Shown here in pieces: positions 30,145 to 46,696 of a DNA stretch of 64,000 nucleotides. Source of the stretch: Ficedula albicollis (Eukaryota > Chordata > Aves > Passeriformes > Muscicapidae); the NCBI RefSeq assembly GCF_000247815.1, contig NC_021673.1, forward strand, positions 597,800-661,799, written 5' to 3'. The notes below the pieces were generated by a model. That model was not told the DNA's origin. It was given only the letters and a program-made list of their open reading frames with translations, and searched no databases. The stretch's first letter is position 1. Each line of letters opens with the position of its first letter. The translations under genes were made by a program, and so were the position numbers.

Positions 30145-30200
30145 CACCACATGGGCTTTAAGGTCCCTTCCAACCAAACCATCCTGAGATTCTCTGGTCA
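30145..30200 (+). mobile_element. CR1 LINE 3' end
   Basis: GGGCTTTAAGGTCCCTTCC, then AACCAAACCATCCTGAG, the last part of a CR1 element. Confidence 0.75.
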
Positions 30201-30773
30201 CACCTGTCTGCCAGGAAGAGAAATTTTCTGTACAATTCTATGAATTCTTTCTATTAAAATATTAAAAGAAGACAAGAGGAGCAGATATTTTGCAAAAAAT
30301 CCCACAGCCCTGGGTGGGCAGAACTGCTTTAAGTGGAGATAATATATAAATGATTAGGATCAGGTTGCACAATTCTTTAAAGTATTTTTAGGGTGAAAGA
30401 AGGTGCAAGTGACAGAATTTGTTACCCCAGATGTGAGGTCAGGGTGAACAGATGGAACAGGCAGAAGAGAGGGATTAACAAAAAGCAGGAAGAACTTCTT
30501 TGTGTCAGAGAAAATGGATCCACTGAGTGCCCTGCCTGGATGGAGAGCTGCAAGGTGAGTGCCAGGACGGGGCAGGGAGGCTGAGCAGCCTCCCAGGCTA
30601 CAGAACTGAGCCTGAATGAAATGCACACTCAGCACCAGCCCCACCTTCCAGCCAGCACTGCCTGCTGGGGGAGTTATTCTCACTAGAACCACCTCTCTGC
30701 TGATCAACAGGGGAGAGAAAAAGATCCTCAGCACAGAAAGTTTGAAAGCTTTTCAGGAACATCCGAGGAATTC

Positions 30774-31254
30774 CTGTCTGGTCTCTCTTGTGTTCTGAAA
30801 ATCCTCAAAGCTGCACATGTAGAAAACATTTAGTTGCATTTACTGCTTTGTTTGCTTCCAGGAGAGGATAAATCCAGAGATGAAAAGAGTAAAAATTACA
30901 AAGAACATGAAAATAAGTTTTATAATTCTGTGATATGCATGGCTGTGAGAGCTCTGCCAGCTCAGTTATCTCTGTACCAGCTCACCCAGACCTGTGGTTG
31001 TAAGGACAGCAAACAAGCTTTTATAACAGATTGTGAGAGCAAAATTTTAAACCAAATGCTCAAAACCCTGGGCAATCTGAATAAACCATCTGCAAAACAC
31101 AGCCCAGGATTGTGAGAGCAAAATTTTAAACCAAATGCTCAAAACCCTGGGCAATCTGAATAAACCATCTGCAAAACACAGCCCAGGCAGAGCACTGGGA
31201 GCACTCCCATCCCAGTGACCTTTCCAGCACTGGAGCCCTCCTGCTGCTGCTGTT
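30774..31254 (-). repeat. Right arm of a long inverted repeat
   Basis: Reverse complement of 23228-23631. It is longer than the left arm because a 79-bp piece starting GATTGTGAGAGCAAAATT is tandemly duplicated at 31029 and 31108. The arms are separated by about 7.1 kb. Confidence 0.93.
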
Positions 31255-31439
31255 GCTCAGCCCCTCTGGGGAAAACATGTCAATCCACTCCAGAGGAGGT
31301 TTGAAATGTTTGTCTGATTTAAAGATCCCACAGAGCTGTGCTTTCAAACAGCTGCCAGAATTCACCAGCCAAGCCAAACTGGAGCTCCCAGTTGTCCAAA
31401 ATACGAACCTTGTTGCTGATTTGTCCTGTAGTTAAACCT

Positions 31440-31770
31440 TGGTGTCAGGGCAGGTGTTGGCAAATCCCACCACTCCAAAACACCTGGGACATGGGAAGTG
31501 TCAGCAAACCCCTAAAACTGTGACATGGAAGGTGTCATCAAACCCCAAAAATCCTGGGACATGGGAAGTGTCAGCAAACACCATCACCCCAAAAAGTCTG
31601 GGATGTGAAAAGTATCAACAAACCCCTAAAACTGTGACATGAAAGATGTCATCAAACCCCAAAAATCCTGGGACATGAAAGATGTCATCAAACCCCCAAA
31701 AATCTGGCATGAAAGGTGATGGCAAACCCCTTCACTCTGAGAACTCTGTGACATGAAGGGTGTGCACAAA
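31440..31770. repeat. Degenerate minisatellite (GTGACATGGAAGGTGTCATC type)
   Basis: Units of roughly 40-45 bases alternate between CTGGGACATGGGAAGTGTC and AACTGTGACATGAAAG, with AAACCCC spacers. Diverged, about seven units. Confidence 0.85.
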
Positions 31771-32129
31771 CATGTAATTTTGGGGGTTTTTCTGCTCCAC
31801 ATTTGCTGCCAGCATCTCTTTACTCCTGCCACGTTTCAGTTCCCAAGACAACTGCTGACCCTCTAATGCTCAGGTACAAAATCAAGGTGAGCACGGAGGG
31901 TCTGAGCTGGGCCCAAGGGAACATGCCCAGGTGTGCTGTCCCACCTGGGCTGGAGCCAGGACCTCCCTGTGACCCCCCAGGGCAGCTCTGCTCAGGCTCC
32001 AAGAGCAGGGCTGCACCCCTGAGGTGCTGCCACCATCTCAGCCACAGCCACCTGAGCTCTGTCCCTCGAGCCAGCCCTGAGGAACACTGAGAGGATGGAA
32101 AGGGAACAATCTCCCCATCCTCAGCACCC

Positions 32130-32240
32130 CATCCCTGGTGTGTCCAAGGCTGGACAGGATTTGGGATGGTGGAAGGTGTCCCTGCCCATGGAAGGGCTTT
32201 GAGGTCCCTCCAAGCTGGAATTCTGTGGTTCAGTGAAAAG
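32130..32240 (+). mobile_element. CR1 LINE 3' end
   Basis: CCAAGGCTGGACAGGATTTG, GGAAGGTGTCCCTGCCCATG and GGGCTTTGAGGTCCCTCC, then AATTCTGTGGTTC. Confidence 0.82.
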
Positions 32241-33357
32241 ATGAGACACTGTCACATCACAGAGGGGACTTTGTACTGCCCAAACCTTGTTGCACAGCTC
32301 CCCAAACATGAGACTGGAAAGTGAAGCATCTCAGAGAAATAATGAGAAAGCAGAGCTCTAATTCAGCAGGGCAGTGCAGAGTGAGCTCTGGCTGAGGGCG
32401 ATGAGCAGCCTGAGTGACCATGGGGTGTCACTCACACACCACAAACCAGAGCAGAACAAACCCAGGGCTGTGTGAGCACAGCCCCCCACCCAGGGACTGC
32501 CCTGCCCCGCTCACAGCTCACCCCAGCAGTTTTGGGTTTTGACCTGTGCTTTACCCTCGTCAACAGGACAGTTTCCATTTTACACCATCCCTCTGACAAG
32601 CTGACAAACCAGCTGGCTACAAAAGGATGCAAAAAATTCTCTTGCAAATCTTTTGTCTTTGTCCCCTGACACATTTTCTCTCCTCTCGTTAATGCGGGCG
32701 GCAGACAAAGCACAAGCACCGGCGTCGCATCCAAAATCTGGGCAAAAAGCAGGTTCATTGCTGGCTGGGGCTGGCAAGGGGGACACAGAGATGTTGTTCT
32801 CACAGATTTAAAATCCGGGAAGGGTGACCTCATACAGCACAGCACCACTGAAACAACAAACCCCAGAGCGCACAACAAGCTGCTATTGACCCTCGCAATG
32901 GGAACGGCTCCATTCAAACGGGGGGTTTGGGAAAGAGCTTCCAGAAAGTGACCGGGAAATTCCACTTCGAATTTCAGCACCGGCAAGAGCTTAACTCCAA
33001 TAAATCATTGCACCCATCACTCTTGTGCTCCCCTCAAACAGAAACAGCAAAAGGTGCCAGGAGCTCAGGGGAAAAGCAGGATCCGCAGATTTTTTTGGCA
33101 GGGGCTGAAAGGTTTTGACTTTGCTGTCACCCTGCTCTCACAATACAGCTCGTGACAGGGGGAGGTGCGAACCCCCGAAAATCTGAAAATTGCTCAAGTT
33201 TAGCATCCCAACAAGGCACTCACACCTGCTGCTGCACAACTAATTTTCCCCGTTTCCCCTCTAGTTCTAGCTGTGTAAAACCCATCCTCTGCTGGGAGCG
33301 CCGGCACGGCCGGTGCCGCTCTCCAGGCGCTCTAAAGTCATTCCCAGCTCCTGTCCG

Positions 33358-33869
33358 GGGTAAAAACCAGTAACGTACCCCGACGCGTAAAAACCAGTAA
33401 CGTACCCCGACGCGTAAAAACCAGTAACGTACCCCGACGCGTAAAAACCAGTAACGTACCCCGACGCGTAAAAACCAGTAACGTACCCCGACGCGTAAAA
33501 ACCAGTAACGTACCCCGACGCGTAAAAACCAGTAACGTACCCCGACGCGTAAAAACCAGTAACGTACCCCGACGCGTAAAAACCAGTAACGTACCCCGAC
33601 GCGTAAAAACCAGTAACGTACCCCGACGCGTAAAAACCAGTAACGTACCCCGACGCGTAAAAACCAGTAACGTACCCCGACGCGTAAAAACCAGTAACGT
33701 ACCCCGACGCGTAAAAACCAGTAACGTACCCCGACGCGTAAAAACCAGTAACGTACCCCGACGCGTAAAAACCAGTAACGTACCCCGACGCGTAAAAACC
33801 AGTAACGTACCCTCACGTGTAAAACCAGTAACGTACCCTCACGTGTAAAAACCAGTAACATACCCTCAC
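33358..33869. repeat. 27-bp minisatellite built on the exon J donor
   Basis: About 19 copies of a 27-bp unit. Read on the gene strand, the unit is (ACGCGTCGGGGTACG)(TTACTGGTTTTT). The copy at the exon border reads CGTGAGGGTATGTTACTGG, i.e. it contains the splice donor itself. The next two copies keep CACGTGAGGGTACG; more distant copies read GCGTCGGGGTACG. CpG-rich. The exon J frame stays open through the array. Confidence 0.96.
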
Positions 33870-36117
<2,248 letters not shown>

Positions 36118-38370
36118 AGCCCCAAAAGCACAGTGCAGAATGAGCCCTTTCAGCACAAGGGCTTTGTTTGCTGTGAATTTTAATATATTCTTCTGGAGTC
36201 AACAGTGATCACAAGTCCTGCTGTAATGAGGATTTCACAATTCACAAACCGTGTTGCTCCTGTAAGCAGGAGGACAAAGACGAAAAGATGGGATGTGTTT
36301 GGAAAGGTCCTGGAGTCTCAAAAACAGCAAAATTCACTTTGAATCTTTTTTTTTTTTTTTTTAACATGAACATATCTTACAATATTTTTAGCTGATTTAA
36401 AGACTCCACATATCTGTATTTTGAAACAGCTGCCCCTCAGGGTCCAACAGAATCTGCCTGACAAGCCAGACATGTGTCCCAACTGACAAAAACAAGAATT
36501 TCATTCCCTGGTGTCCTGGTGGCAGGTGGATTTTTCCTGTCACACTTCATCCACACCAGCACTGCACACCTTGATCCATCCCAACCCAGCCTGAACACCC
36601 CTGATGTTCCCTCCTCAGCCACCCCCACAGGGCTCCTTCCATGGGAGCCAGATCTGGACACCATTCCCCTGGTTAAACTGGGCTGCAGCTGCTCAGAGGC
36701 TGCATTAGCACCAAACTGCACATTCAGCTTTTATTCTTAAGTGTCTGCTGCAGCTTAATCCTTGACTGAGGCAGATTTTGCTCTCTGAACCAGGGTCACA
36801 GCACATCAACCATCCCGGATATCCCCACACTCCAGTCTGGAGAAAATGTCCTTAGAGCTCGTGGAAAAGCTTGAGTTGAACTGAGAGAAATGTATTTTTA
36901 TACCCAGAGCCTGCAAGTTCCACTACGCCCCCTGAATTGAACCTGCTGTGAGAAATGCTACAATCCACACATTTATCTGCTTGTATTTAAGCTTGGGATT
37001 TAAGGCACTGCTATATTTAAAAACAATGACTAAGGAACTGTAAGTTATATGAATCTTTCCTGACAGCCTCTAATTAACCAGAATAGTTCCACCCCCACAA
37101 CCTTCACTTCTCAAAGAGCCTCAACAATTTTTCTCTGCTTTAAAATACTCTGAGGTGTCTTGCTGTGGGAAATGGGCTCTGAGCTCATGGCTCGTGCTCT
37201 CCCTCCTCCCTGATGTAGGACTGGTGTTTGCAAGCACTTGCTCACTCTGGAAGTACTGCCTGTGCTCCCCAATCTGGCAGCCCCTGAGCTCCTCTAATCC
37301 CATGTAATTACTGTTATTCCTCCATTGCTCACTCAATCCAAACCAAATTTTTTTATACAACAAATCTCAATCCATCAGAGATCCCTTACAGCACTTCCCC
37401 AGGAGTGAGAGCAGCCCTGTAAAGCTCTCTGAAACCACCTAGCAGCTTTTTATTTGATTTTTTGAAAAAGCAAACATCTACCATTTCTAAGAGAGGAGAA
37501 AACTCTTTGATTTCAGGGCTGGTACTTCAGAGCTCGGGATCATGGAAGGGATTTGCATCACAGGAAAGAAAAGCCTGACTCCATGTCAGTGCTCAGCCAG
37601 TAACAGCCTCTGCTGCTGCTTTATTAAATAATATTTTCTAATGCAGGAAATGACCCACAGTCAATACCTGAGATGCTCAGAAGCAGGAGAATGCTTAGCT
37701 ATGAAAAATCTCCAAAGTCAGCCAGTATTTAATCTCTCAGGACATGAATGGAGGCAATGCAGAGTTCATCCACTGAGAGCTTTCCAACAGCTTCCTCCTG
37801 CCCACAGCATGCTGCTGCCCAGTTCCAGTGCCCTGGCCTCTATCTTCTACCAATTGTTTTAATTTCCATTTATGAACATTCTGCCTCTGAAGCTGTGACC
37901 AGGAGTGGCCATTCACAAGCTGTGACCAGCAGCTCTCCCACCAGAGCTTTGCTCCCTGCTGTTCCCTTAGAGTTTCATAAACCTTAAATTCTCTGAAGAA
38001 TTAAAAGGCAAACTGGTCAATCAAGATGGGCCAGAAAGGGGGGAAGGATGTTCAGAAAACAAAGTTGGGCAGATTTTGAGAGGGGAGGGTCTCACCGGGG
38101 CAGAGCTGGGTGGGAAGGGGGACTCAGACACCCTCAAAGCAGCCCCAGCCACTGCTTTTACCCTCAGTTCAACAAGGAGGAAGATTTCCAGAACCAAATC
38201 TGGGGTTCCCCACTTCTCTGGGCTCTCTTTCATGTCAGTGCATCATGACAAGCTCCTGTAACTCAGGCCCTGGTCCAGCTCCTGCACAGGGAGCCTCCCC
38301 CACTGCCCAAAGCTCCCATGCCCTGCCAGAGGGGAGAGCAGCCTGCTCTGCAGGAGCAAGGCTCTGTTTT

Positions 38371-38650
38371 CCCTGTCCAGGAGGGGAAGGCTCTATTTTC
38401 CCTGTCCATGAGGAGGAAGGCTCCATTTTCCCTCTCCATGAGGAGGAAGGCTCTCTTTTGCCTCTCCATGAGTAGCAAGGCTCCAATTTCCCTCTCCATG
38501 AGGAGGAAGGCTCCAATTTCCCTGTCCATGAGGAGGAAGGCTCTCTTTTGCCTCTCCATGAGGAGGAAGGCTCCATTTTCCCTCTCCATGAGGAGGAAGG
38601 CTCTCTTTTGCCTCTCCATGAGGAGGAAGGCTCTCTTTTGCCTGCTCACA
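38371..38650. repeat. 30-bp minisatellite
   Basis: About nine copies of CCATGAGGAGGAAGGCTC plus TTTTCCCTCT or CTTTTGCCTCT. Thirty is a multiple of three, so frames such as LSMRRKAPF stay open on the plus strand; no splice or start context supports coding. Confidence 0.95.
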
Positions 38651-39230
38651 TCCTTTTCTCCTCACTAGACCCATCCTTGCTCGCAGGCAGAGCTGACAGA
38701 AATCAGCCTGCCCGGGATGCTGAGCACACCCAGCACATCTCAGCCCCAGCCCTGAGCACCTGTGCAGCCACTCAGACCTGCTGGGATGCTTTCATTGATC
38801 CTTTTCCAAGGGCAGCCATCCCCAGATGATGCCTGTGCCCTCCCTGGGCTGTTCCAGGTGGGACTGGGCTGTGCCAGATCACTACACCCCACGTCAGCCC
38901 TGGTACCCAATCTGCAGCCTCCCAGCCTCAGCAGATGAATCAGCCTAGTGCTTCTATTTTTGCTTCACTCCCCAAGCTATTACTTATCCCTGCTAATGCT
39001 CTGGGATTTTTTTTTTTTTTTTTTGCTTTAATCTAACACAATCATTTCTGTGCAGCCTCTTGCACTGGTTTCTAAGGCAACATCACTTTCCAGGATGATG
39101 AGCTCTCCGTGCCAGCATCGTTGGTGTGGTCTCTAATTAAGAGTTATTACCAAGAGCAGCAATCAGAGCCATGAGGACACACTCTGTGTGTCCAGGAAGG
39201 TGGGATTTACACCTCCCTGCCCTGTGTGCT

Positions 39231-39256
39231 CACACACACACACACACACACACACA
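39231..39256. repeat. (CA)13 dinucleotide repeat
   Basis: Thirteen uninterrupted CA units after GTGTGCT. Confidence 0.97.
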
Positions 39257-39984
39257 GAGCTTGTGGAACCAGCCTGCTCAACTCATGCTTCACTTCTTCC
39301 CACAGGCTGCAAGAAACCAGGCTCCAGGATAAAACTGGGATATTTAGGATTCTGACCACCAGAACCTTGCACTATAAGCTTTACATTGTGTGGAGTTGTA
39401 CAAACCTTAAAGACAACCTCATGTTTTATAGGACGGGTCATTTACAGATCAAATCCTGCTTTAGAATTATATCAAAAATCAGAGATCAGCCAAAACCAGA
39501 AATCAAACACACTCAGAGTGTTTCCAACTCAATATTTGCTTACTGTGGGGGTATTTGATAGTGGAAACCGAGCAGAGGCAACTCAAAGTTCACAGAATGA
39601 TGCACAAGCCACAGACTGGCAACAGCAGCCAGGGAAAGAGGCTTGGAATTCAGATTTCCCCAGAAAGCTGAACTGAGGAAACGTGGTCAGCAGCCTCAGC
39701 CTGGCAGAATCTGCAGCCAGGAGTGGATTTGTTTCGCTCCCAGCTTTTCTTGAAAATCCCAGTGTCAAGGATGAGCAGGAATATAAAATAAAGGAAGGAA
39801 ATCAGCCTCAGGAAGCCCAGCCAAGGATGGAGGGTGCCAGCTCCAAGGGAGAGCTGGGCACGGCTGCATCCAGCTGGACACAAACCAGGAATGGTGTAAA
39901 ACAGGGCAGGAAACCAGCTGGGGAAACCAGGGGCACCTGCACTGGTTTGGGCAACCTGGAAAGAACACAGAGCTGGGGGGTGGG

Positions 39985-40215
39985 ACAGGACAGGGAGAGT
40001 GGGTTTAATGGGATATTGGGAAGGGATTCCTGGCTGGGATGGAATTCCCAGAGCAGCTGGGGCTGCCCCTGGATCCCTGCAGTGCCCAAGGCCAGGCTGG
40101 ATGGGGCTTGGGGCACCCTGGGACGGTGGAAGTGTCCCTGCCATAGCAGGGGTGGCACTGGGTGAGGTTTGAGGTTCCTTCCCAAGGCATTCAGGGATTC
40201 TGTGATCCTGTTGGA
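39985..40215 (+). mobile_element. CR1 LINE 3' fragment
   Basis: GGGATATTGGGAAGGGATTC, AGAGCAGCTGGGGCTGCC, GAAGTGTCCCTGCCATAG and GGTTTGAGGTTCCTTCCC, then GATTCTGTGATCC. About 230 bases. Confidence 0.88.
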
Positions 40216-42044
40216 TCAGAGGCACCCAGCACTGCAGAGCTGCACCTCTGGAAAACATCCTGTAATCCAGCTCAGCTCAGCTCAGCTCAGTTTTTAGCCA
40301 GGGACAGAAGCAGCACCTCCACAAAACCTTCTGCTCAGGCTGAGCCAAACTCACAGCAGGGCTGAGGTCTCCTCACAAATCTGTGTCACACTGGCAGAGA
40401 ACTGTCCCTGTGGGGCTCAGTGCCCTCACACACCCCACTGGGATAATTAACAGGTCTTTAATTAATGAACAGGCTGCAGTATGATGACACTGAGCATTTC
40501 AAGTTATTAGAGCAGCAGCTCCTGCAGCACCTGCATTTGTGCTGATGATCTCAGGGTGACTGGCTGCACTCACACATCCTTCAGCCCTGCCCTGATTAAC
40601 ACAGCGTTAATCAGCTGATGAGTTCCTGTCAGACAAACCCAATTACACTCTGGGGTCCCACAGGAGAACCACTAACATGGTATGAATGAAAGATTGCTGT
40701 GCAAACGCTAGACTCACTTAAAATAATGGAAACCAGGCAGGGAAAGAAAATATTTACAGCAAGAGCTTCACTGTGGCTGCAAAAGCAAAGCAAATCCTGT
40801 CATTAGACAGGGATGGGCACTTCTTGCTTTTAAATGTATTTGATTTGCACACAGACTGCTGAGAAATCTGCCCTGCACCCCACAGGGTGGCTGTGGCAAT
40901 GGGCAGCGTGACAGCCTGGCACAGGCTGGGGACAGCAGGCAGCCACAGGCATGGGATGGGATGGGATGGGATGGGGGGAAAGAGGGATCCAGGCATGAGA
41001 TGAGCACTCCAAAAACCCCCCAGCCCCCACTTGGGGCAGGAATTGAGGAGCAGACTGCCTGCACCACGGGGTGGTTGTGCAATGAGCCCAGGGATCCGAG
41101 CTGGCCCTGGGCTGAACAGCTTATGCAAATCAGAATCCGTAAGAGGATACAGCCCCCAAACACTGCAACAAATTAATTTCTTTTTTTTTTTTTTTTTAAA
41201 TCGACTATTCTTCAAGGACAGATTGAAGAAGAAAAATATCTTTTGCAAGTCTCCCTGTGAAACAGAGCTGGAGGAGCAGAGGGAAGGGGGATGTCAGCAG
41301 CAGGTCAGAACCCGCCAGCCCAACCCTGGCTGAGTGAAAACTTTCCATCATTTCCCCCTCAACCATTCCCCAGCACCCAGCCAAGGCACCTCCTTGGAAA
41401 CACAGAATTTAGGGCCTGACTGTCATCTCCGATTCCCAAACTGAGTTTGAATTCATACAAGAGGCAACACAAAGGTTCAGTCACATTGTAAAGGCTGATA
41501 ATGCCTGTCATGTTTCTGTTATCAGCTCAGCTGCCTCCTGACATTAAAATGTATAAAATAATTTTCCAGGAGTCTCTGGGGCAGTTCTTCCAATGGCAAC
41601 AACAACAATGAGAAGCTGAAATAAACCCAAAAGAGGGATAAGGGATTAAATTCAAGAATTGCACAATCAGCCTTATAGCCAATGCTCCTTAAGCTGCATG
41701 GTCAAAAATAGAAAAAAAAAAAAATTACAGAAGTGTGCAAGGCCTAAATTACAGGAGATGGATCCAACTTCCGTCAGAGAGAGGAATCTGCAGCATCACA
41801 GTTGCCATGACTCCCAAGAGAGCTGTAGCACAACACTGGCACCTATTTTAGCAGCACAGACAGGAGCTGATGTTTATAGAGAAGCATCCTGTTATCCTGG
41901 AACAGACACTGTGGGACATGGGAGCCTGGCTAAAGAGATTTCATCACTGAGCTTTAGCAGGAGCTCCTCCAAAATGGAAAATCTGGGAGTCAATCACTGC
42001 CTGCCCACCAGGGGAAAGAAATAAAAAAAAGATGGAAAGGGATG

Positions 42045-42275
42045 GAGGGACAGGACACAGGGAATGGCTCCCACTGCCAGAGGGCAGGGCTGGATGGGAT
42101 ATTGGGATGGAATTCCTGGTTGGGATGGAATTCCCAGAGGAGCTGGGGCTGATGCCTGGCAGTGTCCAAGGCCAGGCTGGACACCTGGAGCTGCCTGGGA
42201 CAGTGGGAGGTGTCCCCACGGCAGGGGTGGCACTGGGTGCTCCTTAAGGTCCCTCCCAACCCATTCCAGGATGCC
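42045..42275 (+). mobile_element. CR1 LINE 3' fragment
   Basis: GGGACAGGACACAGGGAATG, GATATTGGGATGGAATTCC, CAAGGCCAGGCTGGACACC and CTTAAGGTCCCTCCCAACCC. About 230 bases, near full length for these fragments. Confidence 0.88.
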
Positions 42276-42640
42276 ATCAGGATATCAGGATACCCAGGAT
42301 CCTGTCAGGATATCCTGTGTGGGTATCCCAGCCCTGCCGGGCAGTCACAGGTGAGGTGCTGGCCAAGGTGTGGCAACAGCCAAAGGTGCAAAGCCCCAGC
42401 TCGTGGCTCTGTCCCACAGCAGCAGCACAGAGAGGCACAGGGAGGGGACACAGGGTCCATGTGCCAGCTGGGCTTGCACAGAGATCTCCTGGATCCCTGC
42501 AGCTCTGCCCTGGGCACGGGCACAAAACGTGTGGCTGTGGCTCAGCGCTGGCCCTGGCACTGCTGGGGTTAAAGGCTGGACCTTTCCAAGCTGAACAATT
42601 CCCTGATTGCCTGTCAGTGAGTGAGCACAGTGCCCATGGC

Positions 42641-44765
<2,125 letters not shown>

Positions 44766-45119
44766 GCTCTCCCTCCACCCAGCCCTGGCTGTGACTGAGG
44801 TGCCAATCCCAGCTCCAGGCACTGGCACAGCACTGGTGCCAGCTGAGGGGCTCAGCCAGGCCCGGGGGGGATGCACAGCTGTGCAACAGCTGCTCCATCG
44901 AGGGCCAGGCTGAGGGACATGGAGACAAAAGCCTCAGCCCTGTATCTGCACTGCTGGGGAGATTTCCCCAAGGAGTTCCTGCATGTGGCACTCAGAGCTC
45001 TGGGCTGGGCACTGGGCACTGGGCACAGGACTCCAACCTTAATGATGCTGGGATCCTGGGATGGCAAAGCACCTTCAGCTGCTGTGGGAACACGGCACCA
45101 GCAGCTCCAAAATCCCTCA

Positions 45120-45255
45120 GCCATGGGACCATGGAAACTCCTGAGCTGGGAGGGACCCACAGGGATCACTGATCCAACTCCAGGCCCTGCACAGACACCC
45201 CAAAATCCCACCCTGTGCACCCCTGAGAGTGCTGTCCAAACTCTCCTGCAGCTCT
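45120..45255 (-). mobile_element. CR1-type LINE fragment, reverse
   Basis: CTGAGCTGGGAGGGACCCAC, AGGGATCACTGATCCAACTC and CCTGCACAGACACCCC: the complement of CR1 ends of the form GAGTTGGATNNNTGATCC followed by GGGTCCCTTCC. Confidence 0.72.
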
Positions 45256-46637
45256 GGCAGGGCTGGAGCTGTGCCCAGTCCCTGGGGAGCCTGGGCAGTG
45301 CCAGCACCTCTGGGGGAATTCAGAGCTGGGCTCCTCTAAAAAACCCCAACAAACCAACTGCTGACTCTACAAAGTGCTGAAAAAGGAGGAAAGCAATGGA
45401 AGGTTATCAAGGCCCTGAGTAAACTCCCATCAGGACAACTTCCAGTGCAAAGTTTGTGCCAACTTACTGACAGGCTACTCTGAGGCAGGACTCCAATCCA
45501 AGCAGGGTTACCTGTGCAAGATATTCAGGAGGAGTTTTCCTCTCAAAAACTCCTGGCAGACAATGGAAAGGCTCTGAAGGAACATTGCTTGTGTAAAAGA
45601 TGCTGCCTTCAGCTTTCCCTTTGTTTTGTTGCATCATGCACCAAAGAGCATCACTTCTGCAGGCACAAGTTCATGCAGAGAACACCACTTCCACTAAAAT
45701 AGAACTACTTCAGGTTATGCAACACTCATTAAAATTACAAAACCTCTCAAAAAACCTGAGCAGCATGTTAAGGCACTCTGGAGCTCGGGGTCTGGTGAGT
45801 TAGTGGCTGCATCATGCAAACTGGCAGAGAGAAACTCCACAGGAACAGCAACAAACTTTCATGCCTCATGACAAGGCAAAAATGGAGAGCACCTGAGGGC
45901 AGGGCTAAACTTGCCAGCCCATCTGGGCTGAGTGGGGTTCACAGAGAAGCCAACTCTCTCTGAGGAAGCTTCAGAGTGAGCACAAGTACGAGAATATTTG
46001 TAATTTCATCTCCATCCATAGCTCAGAATTTCTAAGAACTGGATTCAGCTGTATGGGATGAATTCCAGCTCATTTCCAGCGAGCACAGGGACCTTGCTCC
46101 CTGGAGAACAGCCAGGCTGCCCAGCCCTGGATGCTGCCCAGCCCATCCAAAGTCTCCCGAGAGGGACAAAGTCCCCAAATTTACATCAGTCCCACCACCG
46201 TTTTGCTAGAGCTTTGGAAAACCTTTTTTGCTAAACCTTTGGAAAAGGTTCTTTGGTTCTAGAAGGAAACACATTTTGTGGATGAAGTGGCTCAAGGAGG
46301 CTCAAGCCAAACCAGCAGCAGGAGGAGAAGGGGATGCAGCTGGTCTGAGTGGGATGAACCCAAAGCCTGTGAGCAACAGGACCAGAACACTCCCTGCCCC
46401 TGGCATCCTCCAGCCCTGAGCAGGACCCACCGTCACAGCTCAGGGGACAAGAAGCCAAGGCAGCCTCACCCAGAAATGCTGATTCAGCACAGCATTCACA
46501 AAACTCAACTGGATGCACCCAGGGCAGAGCTCTGAACCCGGTGAGCTTCCAGCCCCCCAAACTTTGGGAAGCAGCCCTGTGAGCCAGGCAAGCACCCCCC
46601 AATGCCACGCTGGATGCCCAGGGGGGCTCATGCCAGG

Positions 46638-46696
46638 GCAGCACACGCAGAATCCAGCTGTGGCACTCACAGATTCCAGCTGTGGCACTCACACAC
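46638..46696 (-). repeat. Duplicated splice-donor segment after exon I
   Basis: On the gene strand GTGAGTGCCACAGCTGGA occurs twice in tandem, directly after the exon I border (AGAGGTGT/GTGAGTGCC). Both copies carry a consensus GTGAGT donor, giving two or three candidate 5' splice sites within about 30 bases. Only the GTGTGT choice keeps phase 1. Confidence 0.8.

Noticed and set aside
36565..36690. Possible further CR1 fragment (CCATCCCAACCCAGCCTGAA)
   Set aside because: Too diverged to tell from ordinary G/C-rich intron by eye.
38235..38674. Plus- and minus-strand ORFs over the 30-bp minisatellite
   Set aside because: Period 30 keeps frames open automatically. No splice sites, and no relation to MAP4 sequence.
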